Positions 53,337 to 62,307 of a stretch of 64,000 nt of DNA are shown here, one piece after another; within the stretch, counting starts at the first letter, position 1, and each line of letters begins with the position of its first letter. Under the pieces are notes generated by a model, which saw only the letters and a list, made by a program, of their open reading frames with translations, was not told where the DNA came from and ran no database searches. The stretch is from an uncultured Clostridia bacterium. Its GTDB lineage: Bacteria > Bacillota > Clostridia > Christensenellales > Borkfalkiaceae. The stretch is from NCBI GenBank assembly GCA_944354535.1, contig CALVPY010000006.1, positions 1 to 64,000 of the forward strand, written 5' to 3'. Both the position numbers and the translations under genes were made by a program.

Positions 53337-54343
53337 CAGATCTTCTCCTGGATCGTGCGTTTCATTTCGCCGAGCACTTCGTCGGGCGTCAAATTCGAGG
53401 TGTCGATGAGCACGGCATCCTCCGCCTGTTTCAGTGGCGCAAAGGCGCGGGAGGAATCCTGTTCGTCGCGTTTTACGATCTCCTCTTCGAGCGCCCGTTT
53501 ATCGACCGGATAGCCCTTGGCGGTGAGCTCGTCATAGCGGCGCTGCGCCCGCACTTTGGGGTCGGCGGTGAGGAAGAATTTGAAATCGGCTTCGGGCAGT
53601 ACGAATGTTCCGATATCGCGGCCGTCGAGCACGCAGGACATTTTGTCTGCGATCTCCCGCTGCTTTTCCACCATCTTGAGGCGCACCGCGGGATATTGCG
53701 ATACCGTGGAAGCCGCCATGGAGACTTCGGGTTTCCGGATGAGCTCGGAGACGTCCTCGCCGTCAAGAAAAGTATGCTGCGTGCCGTCTTCGTATTTGAT
53801 CTCGAGAGCAAGGTCGCGCAGGCAGTCGATGATGGCGGTCTCGTCGCGGATGTCGGCATTTTCTTTGAGCGCTTTGAGCGCGCACGCCCGGTACATGGCA
53901 CCCGTATCGAGATAGAGGATGTTCATGCTCTTTGCAAGCGCTTTCGCCATCGTCGATTTGCCGCTGCCGGCGGGGCCGTCGATGGCAATGTTGATCTTGG
54001 ATGCGATATCCTTTCTTAACGTTCTGGCGCCGCGGAGATATACATGATGCGGCGTGATGTTTTTTTCCACGAACAGCATGATGCGGATGCAGAGAGGCAG
54101 GCCGCCGTCGATGTCGGGCTCCTGCGAAGAAAAGAGCGGGCTGGAAGAATACCCCGCTTCCCGTGCGGCTTTGGCGGGATAATAAGAATGGATGTCGGAC
54201 GTGCTTGAGAACACAATGCTGAGGATCTCGTCCTTGTGGAGGGAATTGCGGCTCACCGTCTGATCGATGAGCTCCTTCACCGCTTTTTTGATCTCTTCCG
54301 GGCTGTCTTCGGCAATGGTCGTAGCGCCGCGTATCACTGTCAT
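53336..54343 (-). CDS. cmk: Fused chorismate mutase (AroH) and cytidylate kinase
   Basis: The 335-residue protein has two parts. Residues 1-115 match AroH-type chorismate mutase: IRGATTIAED with R5, YYPAKAAREAG with K58, E75, R87 and Y102, the active-site set of the Bacillus enzyme. Residues 116-335 are cytidylate kinase with Walker A DGPAGSGKS (122-130), DTGAMYRA, DGRDIGT and the lid segment. AroH converts chorismate to prephenate and Cmk phosphorylates CMP, so the two have no metabolic link. No internal start with a ribosome site is visible, so one polypeptide is expected. Confidence 0.92.
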   Translation of the reverse strand: MTVIRGATTIAEDSPEEIKKAVKELIDQTVSRNSLHKDEILSIVFSSTSDIHSYYPAKAAREAGYSSSPLFSSQEPDIDGGLPLCIRIMLFVEKNITPHHVYLRGARTLRKDIASKINIAIDGPAGSGKSTMAKALAKSMNILYLDTGAMYRACALKALKENADIRDETAIIDCLRDLALEIKYEDGTQHTFLDGEDVSELIRKPEVSMAASTVSQYPAVRLKMVEKQREIADKMSCVLDGRDIGTFVLPEADFKFFLTADPKVRAQRRYDELTAKGYPVDKRALEEEIVKRDEQDSSRAFAPLKQAEDAVLIDTSNLTPDEVLGEMKRTIQEKI

Positions 54344-54377
54344 GTCATGTTCCTCTCTGCTTCATTGGTATAACGTT

Positions 54378-54406
54378 ATTATATCGGAATGAGGACGCAA
54401 AGTCAA
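54378..54406 (-). promoter_or_regulatory. Promoter of aroH/cmk-plsC-ispH/rpsA
   Basis: Minus strand TTGACT (54406-54401), 17-base spacer and TATAAT (54383-54378). It touches the 3' end of the flavoprotein gene. Confidence 0.82.
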
Positions 54407-54407
54407 A

Positions 54408-55652
54408 TCATTCGGCAAAATTTCCTGCGTATTCTGCGGCGGCGCGCCCTGCCGCATATCCCGTCGAGAAGGCGATCTGCAGGTTGAATCCTCCCGTGTA
54501 CGCATCGACATCGAGCACCTCACCTGCAAAAAAGACGCCCGGAGCGAGTTTGCTTCCCATTGTCTTGGAGGAAATATCTTTGAGATCCACGCCGCCCGAG
54601 GTCACGACGGCCTCTTCGAATCCCCGCAGGGATGTCGGGGTAAACTGAAAGTTTTTGAGTACATGAACGAGCCGGTCGCGCTCGGTACGCGTTACCGCAT
54701 TTGCCTGCCTTGCAGGGTCGATCCCTGCCGCGAAAAGCACGGGAATGCATAGGGCGGCGGGAAGCAGTCCACGCATCACATTCTTCATCTGTTCGTTCTT
54801 TCTTTCTGCAAAGTCGCGGATAAGACGGGCGTCCAGAGTCTTTGGATCGAGAGCCGGTTTGAAGTCGAGGAAGAGTTCGATCTCGGAAAAAGCAATGCGG
54901 TTGATGCGCGCGGACAGCGTAAGTACGAGCGGGCCGCTGATGCCGCAATGCGTCAGGAGCATTTCCCCTTGCTCGGAGAAGATGACTTTCCCCCTTTGTT
55001 TTGCAAAGAGACAGACGTTTTTTAAGGAAACGCCCTGAAGCGCAGAAAAATCGCCCGTACAGTTGATGCCGACGAGAGACGGTACGCAGGGTACGATCTT
55101 ATGCCCCAACCTTTTTGCAAAATGCAGCCCGTCCCCCGTAGAGCCTGTCGACGGATAGGACAAACCTCCCGTCGCAATGACGACGGCTTTGCACGGAAAA
55201 GCGTCGCTTTTTGTTATTATGTCACGCATATTACTATGCAAATCGCCGATTTCCTTTACATATTCCTGCAATTTGATGGTCACACCCACGGAAAGGCAGG
55301 CTCTTTCCAGCATTTTTGTGACATCGCTCGCATGGTCGGATACGGGGAAGACGCGGTTTCCCCGTTCCACTTTGACGGGAAGAGAGAAGCGTTCGCACAT
55401 TGCCATCATGTCCTCGGGAGAGAACGACCAAAGAGCGCCCGTCAGGAATTTTCCGCCGTGTACCACGTTTTCTAAGAATTCGTCGGGCGGGCAGTCATTG
55501 GTGAGGTTGCATCTGCCCTTTCCCGTGATATAGATCTTTTTTCCGAGCTTTTCATTGCGCTCCAAGAGTGTCACCTGAGCGCCGTGACTTGCCGCCGCAT
55601 AGGAGGCCATGAGGCCTGCCGCTCCGCCGCCGATGACGACTACCTTTCCCAT
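54408..55652 (-). CDS. FAD-dependent oxidoreductase, BaiN/HI0933 family
   Basis: The 414-residue flavoprotein has the dinucleotide motif VVVIGGGAAGLMASYAA, YITGKGRCNLTND, VVIATGGLSYPSTGSTGDG and, near the C-terminus, FFAGEVLDVDAYTGGFNLQ. The family is widespread; the true substrate here is unknown. The ATG at 55652 follows GGAGCAGAACGG; a longer frame would start before the promoter. Near residue 138-147 it reads DLHSNMRDIIT in a variable loop, encoded by a copy of the palindromic element. Confidence 0.9.
   Translation of the reverse strand: MGKVVVIGGGAAGLMASYAAASHGAQVTLLERNEKLGKKIYITGKGRCNLTNDCPPDEFLENVVHGGKFLTGALWSFSPEDMMAMCERFSLPVKVERGNRVFPVSDHASDVTKMLERACLSVGVTIKLQEYVKEIGDLHSNMRDIITKSDAFPCKAVVIATGGLSYPSTGSTGDGLHFAKRLGHKIVPCVPSLVGINCTGDFSALQGVSLKNVCLFAKQRGKVIFSEQGEMLLTHCGISGPLVLTLSARINRIAFSEIELFLDFKPALDPKTLDARLIRDFAERKNEQMKNVMRGLLPAALCIPVLFAAGIDPARQANAVTRTERDRLVHVLKNFQFTPTSLRGFEEAVVTSGGVDLKDISSKTMGSKLAPGVFFAGEVLDVDAYTGGFNLQIAFSTGYAAGRAAAEYAGNFAE
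55215..55241 (-). repeat. Palindromic element copy 6, inside the flavoprotein gene
   Basis: On the minus strand TTGCATAG is followed by TAATATGCGTGACATAATA (55233-55215). The frame is the same as in spoIIIAE and dxs, giving L-H-S-N-M-R-D-I-I. It matches the dxs core at 15 of 19 bases and fully in the TTGCATAG part. Confidence 0.7.
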
Positions 55653-55680
55653 CCGTTCTGCTCCTATTTTTCTTCCCTTT

Positions 55681-55709
55681 ATTGTATCGAAAAATACATG
55701 GTTTGTCAA
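55681..55709 (-). promoter_or_regulatory. Promoter of the flavoprotein gene
   Basis: Minus strand TTGACA (55709-55704), 17-base spacer and TACAAT (55686-55681). Confidence 0.82.
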
Positions 55710-55734
55710 GCAGCACGTCCTCCGACCCGAAGAT

Positions 55735-55775
55735 AAAACGAAGAAAGGCGGGAGAGCCATTTTGCTCTCCCGCGC
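55735..55775 (-). terminator. Terminator-like hairpin after spoIVA
   Basis: Minus strand: GCGGGAGAGC, short loop, GCTCTCCCGC, followed by CTTTCTTCGTTTTA; the T tract is imperfect. Confidence 0.65.
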
Positions 55776-55777
55776 TT

Positions 55778-57244
55778 TCAGATGAGGATGCAGATGACCC
55801 CGCCCTTGCCTTCATTGACGATCCGCGTGACCGTGCGGCGCATCTTTTTTTGTACGTTTTCTGCCATAGAGCGGTTTTTGATGCTGAGCTCGTCGCCAAG
55901 AAGTTCTTTGAGCGATTTTCCGAACATATTCGTTTTCCAGGCGGCTTCCGGTTCATTCGCCATATTTTCCGCCAGCGTTTTGGCAAAAGTTTCACTCTGT
56001 TCTTCGTTGCCGAGCGCAGGTCGGACCTCTCCCGTAAGGTCTACGCGTATGATATGATAGCTGGGAGCATTGGCGTGCAGGTCGACCCCCACTCTGCCTC
56101 CCTTTTTGATGACTTTGGGTTCTGCAAGATCCATTTCGTCTTCTTCGGGAGGCACGATCCCATATCCGTATTCTTTGGCGTCTTCGAATGCCTTCCCGAC
56201 CCGTTCATAGAGTTTTTTGGCTGTTCCGAGCGCCGTGACGTAGTTCATGAGGGCAAAGTCATCGCCGATCTCGGCTTCACACATCTCGCTGAGAACGCGG
56301 TAAAACGCTCCTTCCTTTGCTTCCGCCCGCACGGTCGCGCATCCCGTTGCAGGCTGCAGTTTGACTTCACAGGGTGGACACAGCTGTTTGCTGTCTTCAA
56401 ACAGGGTGTCAAGGAGAGCGCAGTCGCTCATTTTGGAGATCTTCGGGGTAACGGCGCGGATGGAAGAGAGTGCTTCGGATACGACGGGCGAGTCGGCATC
56501 GAACACGCGCATCCAGTCCGGGAGTTCGATGTCGATGCTGAGCACCGGGAATTCGTAGAGCACGCGTTCCAAGATGAGGGTAAGCTCTTCCCGCTCCATC
56601 CTTTCGGCATTGACCGCAAGTACGGGCGCTTCGTATCGTTCCTCCAGGGAAGAGCGCAGCTCTTCCGCATCGCCGGGTTCTTTGCAGTTGAGCAGGATCA
56701 CAAAAGGTTTCTGCGCCTCTTTCATTTCGGCGATACACCGCGATTCGGCAGCTTCATAGTTTTCCCTTCTAAGACCCGTCACGGAGCCGTCTGTTGTCAT
56801 GACGATGCCAATCGTCGAGTGGTCGCGCATCACTTTCCGCGTCCCTTCTTCCGCCGCCTCTTCAAAGGGCATCGGCGTTTCGCTCCACGGCGTTTTGACG
56901 AGCCGCGGTGCTCCGTCCTCCTCGAATCCTGCTGCGCCTTCTACGGGGAACCCGACGCAGTCCACGAGCCGGATATTTGCAACGGCATTGCCGAAGGAGA
57001 CGGGGATCGCTTCCTCCGGCACAAATTTCGGTTCCGTTGTCATCACGGTCTTGCCCGAGGCGGGCTGCGGCAGTTCGTCGATCATACGCTGCTTTTTGGC
57101 TCCGTCCGCTTCGGGCAGAACAAGCTCTTGCATGAACTTTTTGATGAACGTCGATTTCCCCGTTCGGACGGGGCCCACTACACCGATGTAAATTTCTCCG
57201 CCCGTTCGTGCGGCAATGTCCTCATAAACGCCGATATCTTCCAT
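55778..57244 (-). CDS. spoIVA: Stage IV sporulation protein A
   Basis: SpoIVA is the ATPase that polymerises on the outer forespore membrane as the coat base layer. The 488-residue protein (Bacillus 492) has Walker A GPVRTGKS at 24-31, the TDGSVTGL segment of the GTPase-like fold, a long middle domain and the conserved C-terminus VNEGKGGVICILI that anchors it. GGCGGAGGGACGT gives a strong ribosome site. It has its own sigma-E promoter. Confidence 0.96.
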   Translation of the reverse strand: MEDIGVYEDIAARTGGEIYIGVVGPVRTGKSTFIKKFMQELVLPEADGAKKQRMIDELPQPASGKTVMTTEPKFVPEEAIPVSFGNAVANIRLVDCVGFPVEGAAGFEEDGAPRLVKTPWSETPMPFEEAAEEGTRKVMRDHSTIGIVMTTDGSVTGLRRENYEAAESRCIAEMKEAQKPFVILLNCKEPGDAEELRSSLEERYEAPVLAVNAERMEREELTLILERVLYEFPVLSIDIELPDWMRVFDADSPVVSEALSSIRAVTPKISKMSDCALLDTLFEDSKQLCPPCEVKLQPATGCATVRAEAKEGAFYRVLSEMCEAEIGDDFALMNYVTALGTAKKLYERVGKAFEDAKEYGYGIVPPEEDEMDLAEPKVIKKGGRVGVDLHANAPSYHIIRVDLTGEVRPALGNEEQSETFAKTLAENMANEPEAAWKTNMFGKSLKELLGDELSIKNRSMAENVQKKMRRTVTRIVNEGKGGVICILI

Positions 57245-57270
57245 ACGTCCCTCCGCCTGTTTTCTTGTTT

Positions 57271-57299
57271 ATCCTATGGCCGAGAGGCTTTGAATATGC
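57271..57299 (-). promoter_or_regulatory. Sigma-E-type promoter of spoIVA
   Basis: Minus strand GCATATT (57299-57293), 14-base spacer and CATAGGAT (57278-57271), one mismatch from the sigma-E -10 consensus. Same spacing as the spoIIIA promoter at 7510. Confidence 0.75.
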
Positions 57300-57307
57300 C
57301 CGAAAGG

Positions 57308-57347
57308 ATAAAAAAACGGCTTCCCCGTGTGACCTTCGGGGAGCCGC
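57308..57347 (-). terminator. Intrinsic terminator of the hslO operon
   Basis: Minus strand: CGGCTCCCCG, loop AAGGTCACA, CGGGGAAGCCG with one bulged base, then TTTTTTT. Confidence 0.82.
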
Positions 57348-57355
57348 CGATCTTA

Positions 57356-58114
57356 TCAGGACGAAGAAAGAAGTTCATTCGTACAATTGAGCGCGTTAAA
57401 GAGGCGCGGGATGCCCATATACGGCATGGCGTGGACGAGCGCACAGACGACATCTTCCTTCGTGCTGCCCGTTTTCAGCGCGCCCTCAACATGGGAGCGC
57501 ACCTGCACTTCCGCACCGCCGAGCGCTGCCAGCATTACGACGGTCAGCAGTTCGCGCGTCTTTCCGTCTAACCCCTTTCGCGTCATGAAATCGGAAAAGC
57601 AGAGCTCGGTCAGAAAGCGCGGCACCGCTTCGGCAAACTCTGCGGGCAGCCATGTATAGCGCTCTTTGATCTCGTCGCCATACACGGGCTTTTGCAGGGC
57701 GAGCCCTTTTGCAAAGCGGTCTTGTTCCGTCACCGTCTCACCGCTTTCGATGGGAAGGGCAATGCCGTTTGCGGCAAACACCTCGTTCATCGCAGCGATG
57801 GCGTTGAGCGTCTTGGGGAAGCCGATGAACGGCGCGCACTGATACACCGTTTCGCGGATGGCGACGGGCGAAATGCCGATATGAAGGCACGCGCCGACGT
57901 GCGCTTTTAATTGCGGCAGCGTCTGGTTGACGGTCAAGACTGTGACGGTGATCAGCTCGCGCATCCTGTCGTCGAGCGAGCCCGTATAGCTCACCTCGCC
58001 GAAAATGAACCGCTGCAAGATGCGCATAAATTCGGGATCGTTCCCCTCGTTTTGCGTCGGCTTTCCGACGAAGAGTTTTTCATATTTTTCTTGGCAGTTT
58101 TGGATCCTGTCCAT
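57356..58114 (-). CDS. Double carboxymuconolactone-decarboxylase domain protein
   Basis: The 252-residue protein has two tandem CMD (AhpD-like) domains: the first around residues 35-115 with RMRELITVTVLTVNQ and AHVGACLHIG, the second around 150-240 with KTRELLTVVMLAALGG and SHVEGALKTG. The first repeat has Cys and His in the CxxxH-like position; the second lacks the Cys, so any redox role is limited to one half. The start at 58114 is chosen for the GGAGGAATCT before it. It ends the operon that carries hslO, which hints at redox stress but is not proof. Confidence 0.83.
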   Translation of the reverse strand: MDRIQNCQEKYEKLFVGKPTQNEGNDPEFMRILQRFIFGEVSYTGSLDDRMRELITVTVLTVNQTLPQLKAHVGACLHIGISPVAIRETVYQCAPFIGFPKTLNAIAAMNEVFAANGIALPIESGETVTEQDRFAKGLALQKPVYGDEIKERYTWLPAEFAEAVPRFLTELCFSDFMTRKGLDGKTRELLTVVMLAALGGAEVQVRSHVEGALKTGSTKEDVVCALVHAMPYMGIPRLFNALNCTNELLSSS

Positions 58115-58191
58115 AGATTCCTCCATAAGCGCGTTTGAAAGCGAAAGGACGGGCCCTGCTGCCCGTCTTTTTCGGCGAAACACTTGCTGTA

Positions 58192-59031
58192 TTAAGCGTC
58201 TGTCTTTTTCTCTTCCGTGAAGTCCGGCATGAGCTGCGACTGCGCGGCGATCTCCTGAAAGTAAGGGTCGGCAGAAAAGTCGCGCACTTTGGTGTACTCG
58301 CCGCCGAGAGCCTCGATGGCGTATTTGAGCTCTTGGTATTCGAGGTAGTTGATCTCGTCGCGGTCGATATAGTCGAGCAGCACGGGCAGGGCGCGCTCGT
58401 CGCCGTAGCTTGCAAGATAGCTTGCGTGCATGGGGATATCGTCCGGTGCGGTACGAAATTCGTTCAAGAGGATCTCAAATACCTGGTTATCCCGCTCTTT
58501 GCAGCGGGAAAGGATCTCGAGCATATATTCGCGCTCGATGCCTTCCCGATAGAGAGAAAGCACGCGGTCTTTGACGGCGTCGGCATTGCCTTTCAGATAC
58601 TCCGTCACGGTATCTTTGAGTTCCCGATCGTCCGTCGAGGTCAGGATGTCGAGATAGACGGGAAGCGCTTTGCGGCTGCTGCCTGCAAGATTGATGGTGA
58701 GGGTGAGAAGTTCCCCGTCCGCTTCCTTCATGAGTGCGAGCAGCGGAGCGGGGCAGCTGCGGGCTTCAAGTTCGCGGCAGAGGAAGTCGGAGACGGCAAT
58801 GCCTTCGTCAAAATGAGCCTTCAGCGCTTCGACAAGCTCGTCGTCCGTCATTTGCGCATAATATCCCTTGGGCGTCGTGCCGACGCTCTTGATGACGGTA
58901 TCGCCGAATTTTCGGTAAAGGCGCGGGATAAGATCTTCCCACTCTTTTTCGGAATGGTCGGCTGCGTGTGCCTCCATGTATTCTGCAAGTTTTCGGTCAA
59001 AGAGCTCGTCAAAATCGATGAGTTTTTTCAT
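58192..59031 (-). CDS. Hypothetical helical-repeat (HEAT-like) protein
   Basis: No named family is recognised. The 279-residue protein is almost entirely helical and acidic, with repeating helix pairs such as KALPVYLDILTSTDDRELK, YMLEILSRCKERDNQVFEIL and RALPVLLDYIDRDEINYLEY, which resemble HEAT/ARM repeats. No signal peptide, membrane helix or catalytic motif is visible. GAGGGGAGCAGC precedes the start. It lies 12 bases after the TPR gene and may form a scaffold with it. Confidence 0.75.
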   Translation of the reverse strand: MKKLIDFDELFDRKLAEYMEAHAADHSEKEWEDLIPRLYRKFGDTVIKSVGTTPKGYYAQMTDDELVEALKAHFDEGIAVSDFLCRELEARSCPAPLLALMKEADGELLTLTINLAGSSRKALPVYLDILTSTDDRELKDTVTEYLKGNADAVKDRVLSLYREGIEREYMLEILSRCKERDNQVFEILLNEFRTAPDDIPMHASYLASYGDERALPVLLDYIDRDEINYLEYQELKYAIEALGGEYTKVRDFSADPYFQEIAAQSQLMPDFTEEKKTDA

Positions 59032-59043
59032 GCTGCTCCCCTC

Positions 59044-60711
59044 TCAGATAAGAAAATTCAAGATCTCTTTTACGGTATGCACATTGGCTCCGAAGAGATT
59101 TGCAATGGTATCGATGTTGTGTTCACAGTCGGCAAGTCGTGCCTCGCGGTAGATGGCGGCGGCAAGGGCATCCTTTTCCGCAAAGAGATCTTCTGCGCCC
59201 GCTTCGACGAGCGTGTAGTTGACGTCCTCGGCGGCAAACAGGAGCTTGCGTTCATTGTCATCTGCCGTAATGGCGTAGCGGGAATAGACTTCGGCGAATG
59301 CGGAAAGGAACTGATCGGGGCGGCGGCCTTCAAATTCCATTTTGTGCGTGTAGAACTCGCGGTAGAAATTGCAGATGACGACGCCGAAGGAATTGTCTTC
59401 ATTGCGTGCGACGAGGTCTTGCATAATGGAGAGCTTGATGAGCTCGTCTGCCTCAAAGTCGAGCAGGATCTCGCGTACGGCATCATCGCAGCGGCATTTG
59501 ACGGCTACTTTTGCCGCCAGCTGCTGCAGCTTCTGATCGCGGCCGTCAAGCTGATCGAATGCCAGGCGGAAGTAGTTCAAAACCTCCTTTTCTCCTCCGA
59601 GGCGTTCCGCCATTTCGGGCTCTACGCCGTCGGCCATCAGAAGAAATCCGGAAAGCTCCTTGTAGTCCTCTTCGGGCAGGCGGTAGAAATAGGAGAGCGT
59701 CACTTCCTTATCGCCGCGCAGGCGTTCCAGATAGAGATTGGCAATGACTTTGCGGGGATAGACGGTCGTGAGCGTTTCGAGTGAGGCGATCGCTTCCTCC
59801 TTCCTGCCCGAGCGATATGCCGCAACGGCATGGAACCAGAGGATGTTGTCGTCGTAGGGCTGGAGCTCCTTGAGCTTGGAAAGCTTTGCAAAAGCTTCCT
59901 CATCGAGACCGGTCTCGCAGAGCGCCGTTGCGATGCGGTAGAGATCTTCCGCCGAGTCGGAATCCATTGCCGCAAGCTTTTTTCCCACTTCTTTCGCCTC
60001 TTCCTTTCTCTCCTGTGCTCCGAGGACGGCGCAGTAGGTCGTGAGAGCGTGGATATTGTCGGGATGATATTCGAGCATTTTTTCACACTCTTCGGCTGCC
60101 CCTGCCGTATCGCCCGTCAGCAGTTTACACATGGCGATGAGCCCGCAGGCAGACGGAAAGTCCTCGCTGGCAGGCTCGATCTCGGAGAGTACTTCCTTTG
60201 CTTTTTCGAGCTCGCCCATCTTTACGAAGAGCACGCCGCGGCGCAGGAGCTCGGGATCGGAGATCGTGCCGTCATCCGAGTGGATGAGGCGAAGCTGCGG
60301 CCGGGGATCGGGGGCATAGTCATCCTCGTCGTAGTCGGAGGGCGGCGGCGTTTCTCCCGAAGCTTCAAAGGAGCGGCGATAGAAGAGCTCGGCTCTCAGT
60401 CCGTCTCCCAGATTGGCAAAGGCGACGGAGAGCCCTTCGTAACCCTCCCCGAAATCTGCTTCGTTGCAGGTGTCGAGGAAGCGGAACCATGCGTCTGCGC
60501 AGGGGATCCAAAGCGAGAGCGCCTCGTAGACATCCGCATAGAGCGCAGAGGCATCCGCACTCGGCTGATACAATCCCGCGCGTTTGTTGAGCATGGTGAG
60601 CGCGCCCATGTAGTCGCCCGACTCATAGCGCTTTTCGGCGGAATCCAATAAAAATTCATCGCTGAAATCCAACCGTCTGATGCCGTCATCCTGATTTTTC
60701 GTTCTTCTCAT
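59044..60711 (-). CDS. Tetratricopeptide-repeat protein
   Basis: The 555-residue protein is rich in paired helices with TPR spacing, for example YMGALTMLNKRAGLYQPSAD, GELEKAKEVLSEIEP-like and EECEKMLEYHPDNIHALTTY segments. The C-terminal third is less repeat-like. TPR proteins bind other proteins; no partner is known. Its start overlaps the end of hslO by four bases. A region around residue 110-125 is Asp/Pro-rich (SDYDEDDYAPDPRP), probably a flexible linker. Confidence 0.82.
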   Translation of the reverse strand: MRRTKNQDDGIRRLDFSDEFLLDSAEKRYESGDYMGALTMLNKRAGLYQPSADASALYADVYEALSLWIPCADAWFRFLDTCNEADFGEGYEGLSVAFANLGDGLRAELFYRRSFEASGETPPPSDYDEDDYAPDPRPQLRLIHSDDGTISDPELLRRGVLFVKMGELEKAKEVLSEIEPASEDFPSACGLIAMCKLLTGDTAGAAEECEKMLEYHPDNIHALTTYCAVLGAQERKEEAKEVGKKLAAMDSDSAEDLYRIATALCETGLDEEAFAKLSKLKELQPYDDNILWFHAVAAYRSGRKEEAIASLETLTTVYPRKVIANLYLERLRGDKEVTLSYFYRLPEEDYKELSGFLLMADGVEPEMAERLGGEKEVLNYFRLAFDQLDGRDQKLQQLAAKVAVKCRCDDAVREILLDFEADELIKLSIMQDLVARNEDNSFGVVICNFYREFYTHKMEFEGRRPDQFLSAFAEVYSRYAITADDNERKLLFAAEDVNYTLVEAGAEDLFAEKDALAAAIYREARLADCEHNIDTIANLFGANVHTVKEILNFLI

Positions 60712-61583
60712 GTTCCCTCCCCGTCAAACAGTTTGCGGATATCCTCTTCTTGGAAACGGTGGTCGGTGTTGCATTCATGGCAATGGACGACGATCTCGCC
60801 GTCCTCTTTTATGATGCGTTCCGCCGCTTCCCTTCCCAGCGAAAGTACGGCGCGGGCCGCCTTCTCTCTCGAACACGAGCAGCAAAAGAGAATGGGCCGT
60901 TCGCTCTCGGTCTGTGCTTCAAAGTGATCGAGGATGCTCTCGATCCCCTCTTCCCGGATGATGCGGGAGACCGACGCGTATTGCCCGATCTCCTCTTCCG
61001 CGCGAAGGATGTGTTCCTCTTGTGCGCCCGGAAAGGGCTGCAAGAAGACGCCGCCCGCGCCGAGACAGGTCCCCTCTTTGCCGATGAGCACGCCCAATGC
61101 GATGGCGGTCGGCCGCTGTTCGCTGTAAAAGAAGTAGGAGGAAAAGTCCTCTGCGATCTCTCCCGAGACGAGCGGGCTCGTCCCCACGAAGGGGAACTTT
61201 TCCCCGTCGTCACGTATGACGGTGAGCGTGCCGTCTTTCCCTACGCATCTTCCGACGTCGAGCTTCCCGTCCGCCCGCGGCGGAAGGGTGATGTCGGGAT
61301 GTTCGATAAACCCGCGCATATGGAGCAGGCCGTCGCCCGAGACGGAGATCTTGCCGCCCGGGCCTCCGCCGGAGATGGAGACGGAGAGCGTGCTCTCCTC
61401 CGATTTGAGCCAGCTGCAAAGATATGCGGCGGCGGTAAAGGTGCGGCCGAGCGCTGCCGCCGCAACGGGTGAAAGATGATGGCGCGCTATCGCTTCGTTG
61501 ACGAGCGCGGTCGTGTCGAGTACGGCGAGGGAGATGTCTCCCCAGGCAATACCGCGGCAGATGGTGCTTACTGTTTTCGGCAT
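60708..61583 (-). CDS. hslO: Redox-regulated chaperone Hsp33
   Basis: Hsp33 is a holdase activated by oxidation of a zinc-bound four-cysteine centre. The 291-residue protein has the usual N-terminal domain (GRTFTAAAYLCSWLKSEE) and the C-terminal zinc motif C235-S-C237 and C268-H-E-C271, complete. It overlaps the methyltransferase gene by 16 bases at its start and the TPR gene by four at its end, so all are one transcript. Confidence 0.95.
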   Translation of the reverse strand: MPKTVSTICRGIAWGDISLAVLDTTALVNEAIARHHLSPVAAAALGRTFTAAAYLCSWLKSEESTLSVSISGGGPGGKISVSGDGLLHMRGFIEHPDITLPPRADGKLDVGRCVGKDGTLTVIRDDGEKFPFVGTSPLVSGEIAEDFSSYFFYSEQRPTAIALGVLIGKEGTCLGAGGVFLQPFPGAQEEHILRAEEEIGQYASVSRIIREEGIESILDHFEAQTESERPILFCCSCSREKAARAVLSLGREAAERIIKEDGEIVVHCHECNTDHRFQEEDIRKLFDGEGT

Positions 61584-62299
61584 ATCAAGTTCAATCGGTC
61601 GCTCCTTTCTTTGGGCTCTCCGAGATGTCCCTCCGTGCGGATGACGGAAAAGCCCGCCTTCCGGAGGGCGGCCGAAATGTCCTCCTCTCGATGGATATAT
61701 TGGGTGTGGTGTTCATCAAATCGGTCGAACGAACCGTCCTTTCGCTTGACGAACAGCGTGACGTCCATCTCCACCCTGTCCTCCGAAAGGGAGTTGAAGG
61801 AAAGATATGTCACGTCTTCGCGGTCGTCCGCAGAGATATTATCTGCAACTTTATGGCGCAACTTGTATTCGGAGCTGATATCCAGCCAAAAGATGCCGTC
61901 CTTTTCAAGTGCTTTCGCGATATGGGCAAAGGCCGACGGAAGCTTCTTCGGCGGGATGTAGTTGAAGCAGTCGTTGGGCGAAAGGATGAAATCATAGCGG
62001 TGCGGGACTTTGAGCGCGGCGGCATCGGCCTGAAAGAAGGAGATGCGGAGCCCCTCCTCCCGCGAGAGCTCCTCCGCTTTGGTGAGCATGGCAAAAGAAA
62101 GATCTGCCCCCTCCATGCGGAACCCTGCCCGTGTGAGGGCGCGGCAGAAGGCACCGCTCCCGCAGCCGAGCTCCAGCCCCGAAGAGCCTGCCCGGAGCGA
62201 GCGGAGGCCTTCAATAAAATACTGCGACCATGAAGCATAGTCGCAGTCGTCATTCAAGTATTCGAACCACTCCGCGAGCGGACCGTAAGCTTCGTTCAT
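61568..62299 (-). CDS. SAM-dependent methyltransferase, class I
   Basis: The 243-residue protein has motif I GLELGCGSGAFCRAL, an acidic strand-2 end (EGADLSFAMLTKAEE), YDFILSPNDCFNYI and the following FWLDISSEYKL. These place it in the Methyltransf_25-like small-molecule group. The substrate is unknown. It is preceded by a DUF624-like membrane gene and overlaps hslO. Confidence 0.88.
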   Translation of the reverse strand: MNEAYGPLAEWFEYLNDDCDYASWSQYFIEGLRSLRAGSSGLELGCGSGAFCRALTRAGFRMEGADLSFAMLTKAEELSREEGLRISFFQADAAALKVPHRYDFILSPNDCFNYIPPKKLPSAFAHIAKALEKDGIFWLDISSEYKLRHKVADNISADDREDVTYLSFNSLSEDRVEMDVTLFVKRKDGSFDRFDEHHTQYIHREEDISAALRKAGFSVIRTEGHLGEPKERSDRLNLICRKQ

Positions 62300-62307
62300 G
62301 GCGTACC

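Noticed and set aside
55682..57571. Plus-strand open frame across spoIVA (about 630 codons)
   Set aside because: spoIVA on the minus strand is certain; the frame also crosses its promoter and the terminator of the next operon.
60313..60335. CATAGTC-containing segments in the TPR and methyltransferase genes as element copies
   Set aside because: Only six or seven bases match and there is no inverted arm.
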